Source: Collinsella sp. AK_207A (GTDB lineage: Bacteria; Actinomycetota; Coriobacteriia; Coriobacteriales; Coriobacteriaceae). From it: DNA of 64,000 nt. The DNA is taken from NCBI RefSeq assembly GCF_902501965.1, contig NZ_CABWID010000015.1, positions 122,828-186,827 of the forward strand. The letters run 5' to 3'. Under the pieces are notes generated by a model, which was not told the origin of the DNA, made no database searches, and saw nothing but the letters and a program-made list of their open reading frames with translations. Position numbers and translations under genes: made by a program. Shown here one piece after another: positions 1 through 7,399 of this stretch. Numbering within the stretch: the stretch's first letter is position 1; the number at the start of each line of letters is the position of its first letter.

Positions 1-161
1 GCCTGCGCGACGTTCTGGCGCCCGGCGCGTGGCTGCCCTTCGATGCTCTTCCCCTTGCCGACCTCGGCTTTAACTGGGTGGTCCCGGTGCTTGCGGCCGT
101 GGCGGCGGGTGTGGTCCACTCGCGGCTCGTGGCCGGCGCCGCCGTGCCGGCCACGCGCTAG
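1..161 (+). CDS. C-terminal end of a membrane transporter, probably branched-chain amino acid carrier BrnQ (partial)
   Basis: Only the last 52 codons are inside the window (reading frame from base 3, stop TAG at 159-161). The fragment has a hydrophobic stretch beginning DLGFNWVVPVLAAV and ends shortly after it, as the last membrane helix of a transporter would. A short periplasmic or loop segment rich in Leu and Pro followed by this helix resembles the C-terminus of BrnQ/LivCS sodium-coupled leucine, isoleucine and valine carriers. That family assignment is inference from about 50 residues and could be wrong. The gene is followed 30 nt later by pflA with its own ribosome binding site. Confidence 0.45.
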   Translation, partial: LRDVLAPGAWLPFDALPLADLGFNWVVPVLAAVAAGVVHSRLVAGAAVPATR

Positions 162-190
162 AATGTGGCGCGAGAAGACGGGAGGCTGCC

Positions 191-1009
191 GTGGCGCAGG
201 TATCGCTTGAGCAATTGGACGAGGGGGAGCTCGCTTCCTCGCACTACACCCTGGGCAGGGTTCACTCCATCGAGACGATGGGCACCGTGGACGGGCCCGG
301 CATCCGGTTCGTCGTGTTCACGCAGGGTTGCCCCATGCGCTGCAAGTACTGTCACAACCCGGATACCTGGGATGCCGGCCCGAACGCCGGTACCAAGGTG
401 AGCGTGGAGCATCTGCTCCGCCGCTTCGAGGGCAACCGCTCGTTCTACAAGTCCGGCGGCATCACGGTCTCCGGCGGCGAGCCCCTGCTGCAGCCCGCGT
501 TCCTGGCCGATCTGTTCCGCGCGGCGCACGAGGATCCGCACGGGCGCATCCACACCTGCCTGGATAGCTGCGGCTACGCGTTCGACCCGCGCCATCCCGA
601 GCGCTTCGACGCCGTGCTCGCCCACACGGACCTGGTGTTGCTCGATATCAAGCACGCCGATCCGGAGGAGCACCGGCGGCTCACCGGTTGCTCCAACGAG
701 CGCATCCTCGCCTTTGGCGACGAGCTCGCGCACCGGGGCATCCAGATCGTCATCCGCCACGTCATCGTACCGGGCATCACGGACTCCGCGGAGGAGTGCG
801 AGGCCGTGGGCCGCATCATCGGCCGCTGGCGCAGCGTGGTGGGCCTGGAGCTCCTGCCCTACCACACGCTCGGCGTGGTGAAGTACGAGCAGCTGGGTAT
901 CCCGTACCCGCTTGAGGGCGTGCCGCAGATGGACAAGGCGCGCTTGCCGGAGCTGCGTCAGGCGGTGCTGCGCGGCATGCGCGAGGTCCGCGGCGGGGGA
1001 GGGGCATGA
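191..1009 (+). CDS. pflA: Pyruvate formate-lyase activating enzyme (radical SAM)
   Basis: A 272-residue radical-SAM enzyme that uses S-adenosylmethionine and a [4Fe-4S] cluster to put the glycyl radical on pyruvate formate-lyase, which splits pyruvate to acetyl-CoA and formate under anaerobic conditions. The cluster motif is visible as C47-x3-C51-x2-C54 (GCPMRCKYCHNPD), followed by the SAM-binding SGGEPLLQP segment near residue 95. Length matches the PflA family. The start is GTG at 191, chosen because GGAGG lies at 181-185. The stop overlaps the moaA start (ATGA-type junction), so the two are probably co-transcribed. No pfl structural gene is in the window; it may lie upstream or elsewhere. 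A different glycyl-radical activase is possible, but the motif spacing fits PflA best. Confidence 0.92.
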   Translation: MAQVSLEQLDEGELASSHYTLGRVHSIETMGTVDGPGIRFVVFTQGCPMRCKYCHNPDTWDAGPNAGTKVSVEHLLRRFEGNRSFYKSGGITVSGGEPLLQPAFLADLFRAAHEDPHGRIHTCLDSCGYAFDPRHPERFDAVLAHTDLVLLDIKHADPEEHRRLTGCSNERILAFGDELAHRGIQIVIRHVIVPGITDSAEECEAVGRIIGRWRSVVGLELLPYHTLGVVKYEQLGIPYPLEGVPQMDKARLPELRQAVLRGMREVRGGGGA

Positions 1010-2067
1010 TGCCGGTACAACACGATGGCTTTGGGCGGAACATCACGTATCTGCGCATCGCCGTCACGGACAAGTGCAATTTCCGCTGCGTGTACTGCAT
1101 GCCCGAAGAGGGTGTGCCGTCGCGCGCCCACGGTGAGCTGCTCACGGCGGAAGAGATCGCCCGCTTCGTGCAGCTGGTGGCGGGCGAGGGCATCCGCCGT
1201 ATCCGCCTGACGGGCGGCGAGCCGCTGGTGAGTCGCCGTATCGTGCCGCTCATCGCGGATATCCGCGCCATCCCGCAGATCGAGGACATCTCGCTCACCA
1301 CCAACGGGGCGCTCCTGCCTCGTCTGGCCCCGCAGCTCAAAGAGGCCGGACTCGACCGCGTGAACATCTCGCTCGACACGCTCTCGCCAGACCAATTCGG
1401 CAAGATCACGCGGCTGGGCAGGCTCGAGCAGACCATGCGCGGCATCGATGCGGCGCTCACTTGGGGCTTCGAACCGGTCAAGGTGAACTGCGTGGTGGTG
1501 CGCCGCCTGGATCAGGACGTCTTCGGCCTGGCGCGGCTCTCGGTGGAGCGTCCCATCCACTTGCGCTTCATCGAGTACATGCCCATCGGCGACGCCGGCG
1601 CGCGCGGCTACCGCACGGCGGATGCCGCCACGGGTAAGGACGGCGTGCTCCGGGCGGAGGAATGGGACGCGAGCGACACCGTTCCCAGCACGGAGCTGCG
1701 CGAGCGCATCAGCGCGGCCGGCGTTGCGGCGGGCGTGGGCGCGCTCGAGCCCGTGGAATCCGGCGAGGGCCCCGACGGCGCGGGCCCGGCCCGGTACTGG
1801 CGCTTCCCGGGCGCGGCCGGTACCGTGGGCTTCATCACTGCCATGTCCAGCCACTTCTGCGCGAGCTGCAACCGCATGCGCCTCACGGCGGACGGTTCCA
1901 TCCGCCCCTGCCTGTTCAGCGACGCAGAGTACTCCGTGCGGGCCGCCCTGCGCGCGGGCGACGACGGGCGGGTGCTGCGCATCTACCGCGACGCCATCGC
2001 CCACAAGCCACAGGAGCACGAGGTAATCGGCGGCACGGCGCGCCAGATGTCGCAGATCGGCGGCTAG
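1006..2067 (+). CDS. moaA: GTP 3',8-cyclase MoaA, molybdenum cofactor biosynthesis
   Basis: Radical-SAM enzyme (353 aa) that starts molybdopterin synthesis by converting GTP to 3',8-cyclo-GTP. The N-terminal SAM cluster motif is C24-x3-C28-x2-C31 (CNFRCVYC). The second, GTP-binding cluster is C285, C288 and C302 near the C-terminus (FCASCNRMRL, then IRPC). The protein ends in the conserved double glycine (QIGG). Compared with the usual enzyme there is a charged, Gly-rich insertion around residues 205-260. It overlaps pflA by 4 nt and is followed 57 nt later by the MoaC-MobB fusion, which supplies the next step, so this is a cofactor mini-operon. Confidence 0.95.
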   Translation: MMPVQHDGFGRNITYLRIAVTDKCNFRCVYCMPEEGVPSRAHGELLTAEEIARFVQLVAGEGIRRIRLTGGEPLVSRRIVPLIADIRAIPQIEDISLTTNGALLPRLAPQLKEAGLDRVNISLDTLSPDQFGKITRLGRLEQTMRGIDAALTWGFEPVKVNCVVVRRLDQDVFGLARLSVERPIHLRFIEYMPIGDAGARGYRTADAATGKDGVLRAEEWDASDTVPSTELRERISAAGVAAGVGALEPVESGEGPDGAGPARYWRFPGAAGTVGFITAMSSHFCASCNRMRLTADGSIRPCLFSDAEYSVRAALRAGDDGRVLRIYRDAIAHKPQEHEVIGGTARQMSQIGG

Positions 2068-2124
2068 CCGGCGCCCGTTGTCCCGGCAGCCGGGTTTACG
2101 CTGTCATTCGATCGAGGAGGAACC

Positions 2125-3246
2125 ATGCCCGATACCCCGCGCGATGCCTATCGCGATACCCTCACCCACGTTGACGAGCACGGTGACGTGCGCATGGTGG
2201 ATGTCTCGGAGAAGGACGTCACCCAGCGCGTGGCGCTTGCCGAGGGCAGCATCCTCATGCATCCCGAGACCCAGGCCATGGTGCTCGAGGACCGCGCCAA
2301 GAAGGGCGACGTGCTCGCCTGCGCGCGCGTGGCCGGCATCATGGCATGCAAGCGCACGAGCGAGCTCATTCCCATGTGCCATCCGCTGAACATCACCAAG
2401 AGCAAGGTTCAGATCGAGGCGATCCCCGCCAACGGCGCGGGCGCTCGACCGGATGGGCGCGTGGGCTTCCACGTGCTGGTCACCACCGGCGTGACGGGCA
2501 AGACCGGCATCGAGATGGAAGCGCTGACGGGCGCCTCGGTGGCGTGCCTCACCATCTACGACATGTGCAAGGCGGTTGACCGCGGCATGGAGATCGTGGA
2601 CGTGCGGCTGCTCCGCAAGGAGGGCGGTCGCTCGGGCGTATGGGTGCGCGGGGGAGCGGCGAGCGAGGAGGCTTCTGCCCCGGCGCCGGCCTCCGACGCT
2701 GGTTCCCCCTCCGTTGCCGGCCCGGCCCCTGCCATCGCCTTCATCGGCTACCAGAATGCCGGCAAGACCACGCTCGTGGAGAAGGTCATCGCCGAGCTCA
2801 CCGCTCGCGGGCACCGCGTGGGTTCGATCAAGCACCACGGCCACAAGGGCTTCGACATCGACCAGACGGGCAAGGATTCCTGGCGGCACGCCCAGGCCGG
2901 CAGCAGGCACGTGGGGCTGGTGAGCCCCACGGGGTACGCCGAGTACGCGAGCACGGAAACCGAGCTGCCGCTCAACTGCATGCTCGATCGCTTCACGGAT
3001 GTGGACGTGGTGGTCGTGGAGGGCTATAAGTCCGCGGGCCTGCCGAACGTGGTGGTGGCCAGAAGTGGGGTCGACCGCCTGCGCAACCAGAGCTCGCTCG
3101 ACCTGGTGGGTGACGCGACGGTCGCCCTGGCCTGCAACGACGCGCTGGCCGCGCGTGCCAACCTGAGCGTGCCCACCGTGGATATCAACGATGCCGCCGC
3201 CGTGGCGGACGTCGTGGAAGGATGGCTGAAGCGCCGTGTCCAGTAG
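2125..3246 (+). CDS. moaC/mobB: Fusion of cyclic pyranopterin monophosphate synthase MoaC with MobB GTPase
   Basis: Residues 1-175 are MoaC, which rearranges the MoaA product into cyclic pyranopterin monophosphate; the conserved MCHPL motif is at 84-88 and the [11 protein letters not shown] segment at about 126-136. After an Ala/Pro/Ser-rich linker (about 176-202), residues 203-373 are MobB, a P-loop GTPase that binds or delivers the molybdenum cofactor or its guanine-dinucleotide form. Its Walker A is GYQNAGKTT at about 208-216, followed by the family-typical KHHGH segment. The ATG at 2125 has GAGGAGGAA just upstream. MoaC and MobB are normally separate proteins; the reading frame here is uninterrupted through the linker. 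The last 11 nt overlap the MFS gene. Confidence 0.93.
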   Translation: MPDTPRDAYRDTLTHVDEHGDVRMVDVSEKDVTQRVALAEGSILMHPETQAMVLEDRAKKGDVLACARVAGIMACKRTSELIPMCHPLNITKSKVQIEAIPANGAGARPDGRVGFHVLVTTGVTGKTGIEMEALTGASVACLTIYDMCKAVDRGMEIVDVRLLRKEGGRSGVWVRGGAASEEASAPAPASDAGSPSVAGPAPAIAFIGYQNAGKTTLVEKVIAELTARGHRVGSIKHHGHKGFDIDQTGKDSWRHAQAGSRHVGLVSPTGYAEYASTETELPLNCMLDRFTDVDVVVVEGYKSAGLPNVVVARSGVDRLRNQSSLDLVGDATVALACNDALAARANLSVPTVDINDAAAVADVVEGWLKRRVQ

Positions 3247-4492
3247 CACCTCCCTGCCCTCGTCTCCTATCGCGGCGTCAAACCTGCCGCGCTCCCGCCG
3301 CAACCTGTGCGTGGCCCTGCTGGTGATGCTGGGCTTCTCGCTCGGCTGCTCCGAGTTCGCCGTCATCGGCATCGAGACCGAGCTCGCCCAATCGTTTGGC
3401 GTCACGCTCCAGACAGTGGGCTTCACCATGAGCTCCTTCGCTGTCACCTACGCGGTGTGCACGCCGCTCTTGGCGGTCTGCACGGGACGGTTCCGCCGGT
3501 TCCAGCTGCTTGTGGCCTACGCGGTTGTGTTCTGCCTGGGCAATGTGGTAGCAGCCATCGCGCCGACCTTCCCCGTGCTCATCGCCTCGCGCGTGGTGAT
3601 CGGCGCGGTCTCGGGTGCGTACCTCGCCGTGGGCGTCACCTTCCTTCCCGAGCTTCTCGGCCGCGGCAACACCTCCATGGCCATCTCCGTGGTGTACGGG
3701 GCCTTTTCCGTTGCCATGGTGATCGTGACCTCGGTGGGCAAGCTGGTGGCGGACGCGCTCGACTGGCATCTGGTTATGGTGGGCACGCTCGTGCTCGCGG
3801 TGGCGGTCTCCGCCGCCCTCGTGCTCGTGCTACCGCGCCAGGGGGCGACGGACACGCCCGCGACGGCGTGCGAGCAGCTCGCGCTCCTCCAAGAGCCGCA
3901 GGTGCTTTCGGGCATCTGCATTTTCGTCTTCGGCGTGGGCGCCGTCTACGTGTTCTACGGGTACGTGACGCCGTACCTGGAGGAGGTACTCGGCCTCACC
4001 GGCGTGCAGGCGAGCATGGTGCTCATGGGATACGGTTTTGCGTGCATGGTCTCGAACCTGCTCTCCGGCTGGTTCGACGCCCGCTTTGGCCTGAAGTCGC
4101 TCGTGCCTACGTTCCTGGCGCAGGCGCTCATCCTTTTCTCCCTCTTCCTTGTGGGCGGTCGCACCGCGCCGGGCCTGGCGCTCGTGTTCGGCATCGCACT
4201 CAGCATGTACGTGGTCTCCGTGCCCTGCATCTCCATGTTCATGAAAGCGTCCTACGACGCGCATCCCAAGGCGCTCACGCTGGCGAGCTCGCTCGAGCCC
4301 ATGGCGTTCAACATCGGCATCGCGTTCGGCTCCGCCGTGGGCGGGGCCGTGGTGGCGGGGCCGGGCATCGCGAACGCCGGCATGGTCGGGTCCGCGTTCT
4401 CGCTGGTCGCCTGCTGCTTTGTGCTCCTGAGCATCGCGTTGGAGCGCCGGGCGCGTCGGCGGAACCACCCGCAAGCGGTACAATCGCGCTGA
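3236..4492 (+). CDS. MFS transporter of the DHA1 drug/solute exporter type
   Basis: A 418-residue protein with about 12 hydrophobic segments and a short Ser/Pro-rich cytoplasmic N-terminus. The first helix region ([18 protein letters not shown]) and the Arg-rich loop GRFRRFQ after helix 2 resemble DHA1 family exporters of the AraJ/YdhP group. The substrate cannot be told from sequence. It starts at GTG 3236 inside the end of the MoaC-MobB gene, suggesting translational coupling, although a role in molybdenum metabolism is not implied. luxS follows 30 nt later. Confidence 0.85.
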   Translation: MSSSTSLPSSPIAASNLPRSRRNLCVALLVMLGFSLGCSEFAVIGIETELAQSFGVTLQTVGFTMSSFAVTYAVCTPLLAVCTGRFRRFQLLVAYAVVFCLGNVVAAIAPTFPVLIASRVVIGAVSGAYLAVGVTFLPELLGRGNTSMAISVVYGAFSVAMVIVTSVGKLVADALDWHLVMVGTLVLAVAVSAALVLVLPRQGATDTPATACEQLALLQEPQVLSGICIFVFGVGAVYVFYGYVTPYLEEVLGLTGVQASMVLMGYGFACMVSNLLSGWFDARFGLKSLVPTFLAQALILFSLFLVGGRTAPGLALVFGIALSMYVVSVPCISMFMKASYDAHPKALTLASSLEPMAFNIGIAFGSAVGGAVVAGPGIANAGMVGSAFSLVACCFVLLSIALERRARRRNHPQAVQSR

Positions 4493-4522
4493 CCGATTGA
4501 TCGCATAATAAGGGGGATCGTC

Positions 4523-5023
4523 ATGGCCGAGAACGATATGAAGAAGATTGCGAGCTTTACCGTCAACCATCTGGTGCTCATGCCGGGGGTGTACGTGAGC
4601 CGTCGCGACGCGGACCCCGCCACGGGTGTCGTCGTGACCACGTTCGACCTGCGTCTGACCGCGCCCAACCGCGAGCCGGTTATGAACACGGCCGAGTGCC
4701 ACACCATCGAGCACTTGGGTGCCACCTTCTTGAGGAACCACGCTGCGTGGAAGTCGCGCGTGATCTACTTTGGCCCCATGGGCTGCCGTACCGGCTTTTA
4801 CCTGGTTGTCTTTGGCGATGTGACGAGCGAGGAGATTCTGCCGCTCGTGCGCGAGCTCTTCACCTTCGTGCGCGACTTCGAGGGCGGGGAGGCCGACATC
4901 CCCGGTGCCAAGCCGAGTGAGTGCGGGAACTACCTGGATCAGAACCTGGGTATGGCCAAGTGGCTCGCCGCTCGCTACCTCGAGCGCGACCTGTCGGAGA
5001 ACCCGCACCTCAGCTACGAGTAG
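4523..5023 (+). CDS. luxS: S-ribosylhomocysteine lyase LuxS (autoinducer-2 synthase)
   Basis: LuxS cleaves S-ribosylhomocysteine to homocysteine and 4,5-dihydroxy-2,3-pentanedione, the precursor of the AI-2 signal, in the activated methyl cycle. The metal site is complete: H60-x2-E63-H64 (HTIEH) and C134 (SECGNY). The catalytic cysteine is C88 (GPMGCRTGFY). The 166-aa length is normal. The ATG at 4523 follows AAGGGGGA. Its metabolic partner, the 5'-methylthioadenosine/SAH nucleosidase, is encoded at 39694-40518 in this window. Confidence 0.96.
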   Translation: MAENDMKKIASFTVNHLVLMPGVYVSRRDADPATGVVVTTFDLRLTAPNREPVMNTAECHTIEHLGATFLRNHAAWKSRVIYFGPMGCRTGFYLVVFGDVTSEEILPLVRELFTFVRDFEGGEADIPGAKPSECGNYLDQNLGMAKWLAARYLERDLSENPHLSYE

Positions 5024-5229
5024 GCCCCGGACGCGCCGTATCCGCCTACCGCGCCGCGCGCCGGCGGCCATTTGTTTCGACTTCTGAGCCTTCCACATTG
5101 TTGGGGGGAGTTGGCTGCCGCCGCGCTATCATGAACGCTTGCGCGCCTACGCTGTCTACGCATCCGCGCAGTCTGTACACCAGCCGCCCGCACCGACACG
5201 GGGCGGCACGGACCCAAGGAGGACCGTAC

Positions 5230-7002
5230 ATGGCCCAACCCCACTCCATGCACACGCATACCTGCGGCGAGCTTCGCCGCGAGCACATCGGCCAGGAGGT
5301 CACGCTCACCGGCTGGGTGTGGCGCCGCCGCGACCACGGCGGCCTCATCTTCGTGGACCTGCGCGATCGCGAGGGTGTCACGCAGATCTCCTTCGACCCC
5401 GAGCATTCCGGCGGCGAGGCCTTCCATGCGGCTGAGGGTATCCGCTCCGAGTGGCCCATCAAGGTGACGGGCACCGTGCGCAAGCGCCCCGAGGGCATGG
5501 AGAACGCCAAGCTCGTCACCGGCGACGTGGAGGTGCTGGTGAGCGCCATCACCGTGCTCAACCGCTCCAAGACCCCGCCCTTCCAGATCGAGGACCACAT
5601 CGAGGCTGGCGAGGACGTGCGCCTGCGCTACCGCTACCTGGACATTCGCCGCCCGCACATGATGGCCAACCTCAAGATGCGCTCCGACTTCACCTTCGCC
5701 ATCCGCGAGGCGCTGCACAAGCGCGCCTTCATGGAGGTCGAGACGCCCAGCCTCTTCAAGTCCACGCCCGAGGGCGCGCGCGACTTCCTGGTGCCGAGCC
5801 GCATCCAGCCCGGTCACTTCTACGCCCTGCCGCAGAGCCCGCAGCTCCTGAAGCAGCTGCTCATGGTAGGCGGCGTGGAGCGCTACTACCAGGTGGCCAA
5901 GTGCTTCCGCGACGAGGACCTGCGCGCCGACCGCCAGCCCGAGTTCACGCAGGTGGACATCGAGATGAGCTTCGTGACGCAGGACGACGTCATGGGTGCG
6001 CTCGAGGACGTGCTGAAGGATGCCTTCGCCGCCATGGGCGTCGAGCTGCCCACGCCGCTGCGCCGCATCTCCTACTGGGATGCCATGGAGACCTACGGCA
6101 TCGACAAGCCGGACACGCGCTACGGCATGCACCTGGTGGACGTGACGGACATCTTCAAGGATTCCAAGTTCAAGGTTTTCGCCAGCGCCGCCAACACCGA
6201 GGGCGATGTGGTGAAGTGCATCAACGCCAAGGGTGCCGGCACCTGGGCGCGCAGCCGGATCGACAAGCTGGAGCCGGTGGCGCGCGAGCTGGGCGCCAAG
6301 GGCCTGGCCTGGATCGCCTTCCGCGAGGACGGTTCCATCAACAGCCCCATCGTCAAGTTCTTCTCCGACGAGGAGATGGCCGCGCTGCGCGAGCGCGTGG
6401 ACGCCCAGCCCGGCGACCTCGTGATGTTCGCCGCCGGCCCGCGTCTCCAGAGCTGCGAGATCCTGGGCGGCATGCGTTGCCACATGGCCGACGCGCTCGA
6501 TGTGCCGCGTGAGGGTCACGACTTCCTGTGGGTCGTGGACTTCCCGCTCTTCCACTGGGATGAGGATCGCAAGGCCTATGCCTCCGAGCACCAGCCCTTC
6601 ACCCAGCCCATGGAGGAGGATATCGACAAACTCGATACCGATCCCCTGGCCTGCGGCTCGCACACCTACGACTTCGTCATGGACGGCTTCGAGGCTGGTG
6701 GCGGCGGCATGCGTATCCACGACGCCCAGCTGCAGGAGAAGATCCTGGAGAAGCTCGGCTTCACGCCGGAGCGCGCGCGTGCGCAGTTCGGCTTCCTGAT
6801 GGATGCCCTCGAGTTCGGCGCGCCCCCTATGGGCGGCTTCGCGCTCGGCCTCGACCGCGTGTGCATGCTGCTCGCCGGCGCCGACTCCATCCGCGAGGTC
6901 ATGGCCTTCCCCAAGACGAGCTCCGGCTCCGACATGATGAGCGACGCGCCGAGCGAGGTCTCGGCCAAGCAGCTGAAAGAGGTCAGCCTGCGCCTGCTGT
7001 AG
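5230..7002 (+). CDS. aspS: Aspartyl-tRNA synthetase
   Basis: Class II aminoacyl-tRNA synthetase (590 aa), charging tRNA-Asp. It has an N-terminal OB-fold anticodon-binding domain (about 1-120), class II motif 2 (FRDEDLRADRQPEFTQ), the bacterial GAD insertion in the middle, and motif 3 (GGFALGLDR) near the end. The frame is open far upstream, but the ATG at 5230 is chosen because AAGGAGG sits at 5217-5223 and the protein begins as other bacterial AspRS do. Whether it is discriminating or also charges tRNA-Asn cannot be judged here. A clear terminator follows at 7034-7062. Confidence 0.96.
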   Translation: MAQPHSMHTHTCGELRREHIGQEVTLTGWVWRRRDHGGLIFVDLRDREGVTQISFDPEHSGGEAFHAAEGIRSEWPIKVTGTVRKRPEGMENAKLVTGDVEVLVSAITVLNRSKTPPFQIEDHIEAGEDVRLRYRYLDIRRPHMMANLKMRSDFTFAIREALHKRAFMEVETPSLFKSTPEGARDFLVPSRIQPGHFYALPQSPQLLKQLLMVGGVERYYQVAKCFRDEDLRADRQPEFTQVDIEMSFVTQDDVMGALEDVLKDAFAAMGVELPTPLRRISYWDAMETYGIDKPDTRYGMHLVDVTDIFKDSKFKVFASAANTEGDVVKCINAKGAGTWARSRIDKLEPVARELGAKGLAWIAFREDGSINSPIVKFFSDEEMAALRERVDAQPGDLVMFAAGPRLQSCEILGGMRCHMADALDVPREGHDFLWVVDFPLFHWDEDRKAYASEHQPFTQPMEEDIDKLDTDPLACGSHTYDFVMDGFEAGGGGMRIHDAQLQEKILEKLGFTPERARAQFGFLMDALEFGAPPMGGFALGLDRVCMLLAGADSIREVMAFPKTSSGSDMMSDAPSEVSAKQLKEVSLRLL

Positions 7003-7033
7003 GCTGAGTCACCGCATCGGTGTTCTGATCAAG

Positions 7034-7062
7034 CGCGTCCGGTTCTCCCGGGCGCGTTTTTT
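7034..7062 (+). terminator. Rho-independent terminator of aspS
   Basis: A 9-bp stem (CGCGTCCGG with CCGGGCGCG, one G-U pair) with a 5-nt loop, followed by six T residues, 32 nt after the aspS stop. Confidence 0.88.
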
Positions 7063-7399
7063 CGTCGTCGCCCGTGGTGAGGGCGGGGAGGCAGGCGACA
7101 GGCTGGCGCGGGTCCGAGGTGCTCGCAATCGATTCTTCCCTCGCTCCGTTTCTGTAAAGCACGTGTCATCGCCCAAAGCGAATCGGCGACCCCGCGCGAA
7201 AGGCGTGAGCAGAGGGGTTGACCTGCTGTCCCGCTTCCATTTGGCGCCAAACACCGTACCAAAGCGGCCCTCGCATCCCTTACAAAACTCTGCGCCAGAG
7301 CAGATACGACACTTGCCGGGGCTTGACGTGGCCTTCCTAGAATCTCCTTGAATGCGCCGGGAGTACACGTGCGCGCACATCGAAGGGGAAGGACGAATC
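7063..7399. other. 337-bp gene-free interval upstream of the anchored phosphoesterase
   Basis: No convincing gene. It holds a perfect 12-bp palindrome TTTGGCGCCAAA at 7240-7251 and a weak promoter-like pair, TTGCCG at 7313-7318 and TAGAAT at 7338-7343 (19-bp spacing), that could serve the downstream gene. Short ORFs on both strands look like chance frames. Confidence 0.4.
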
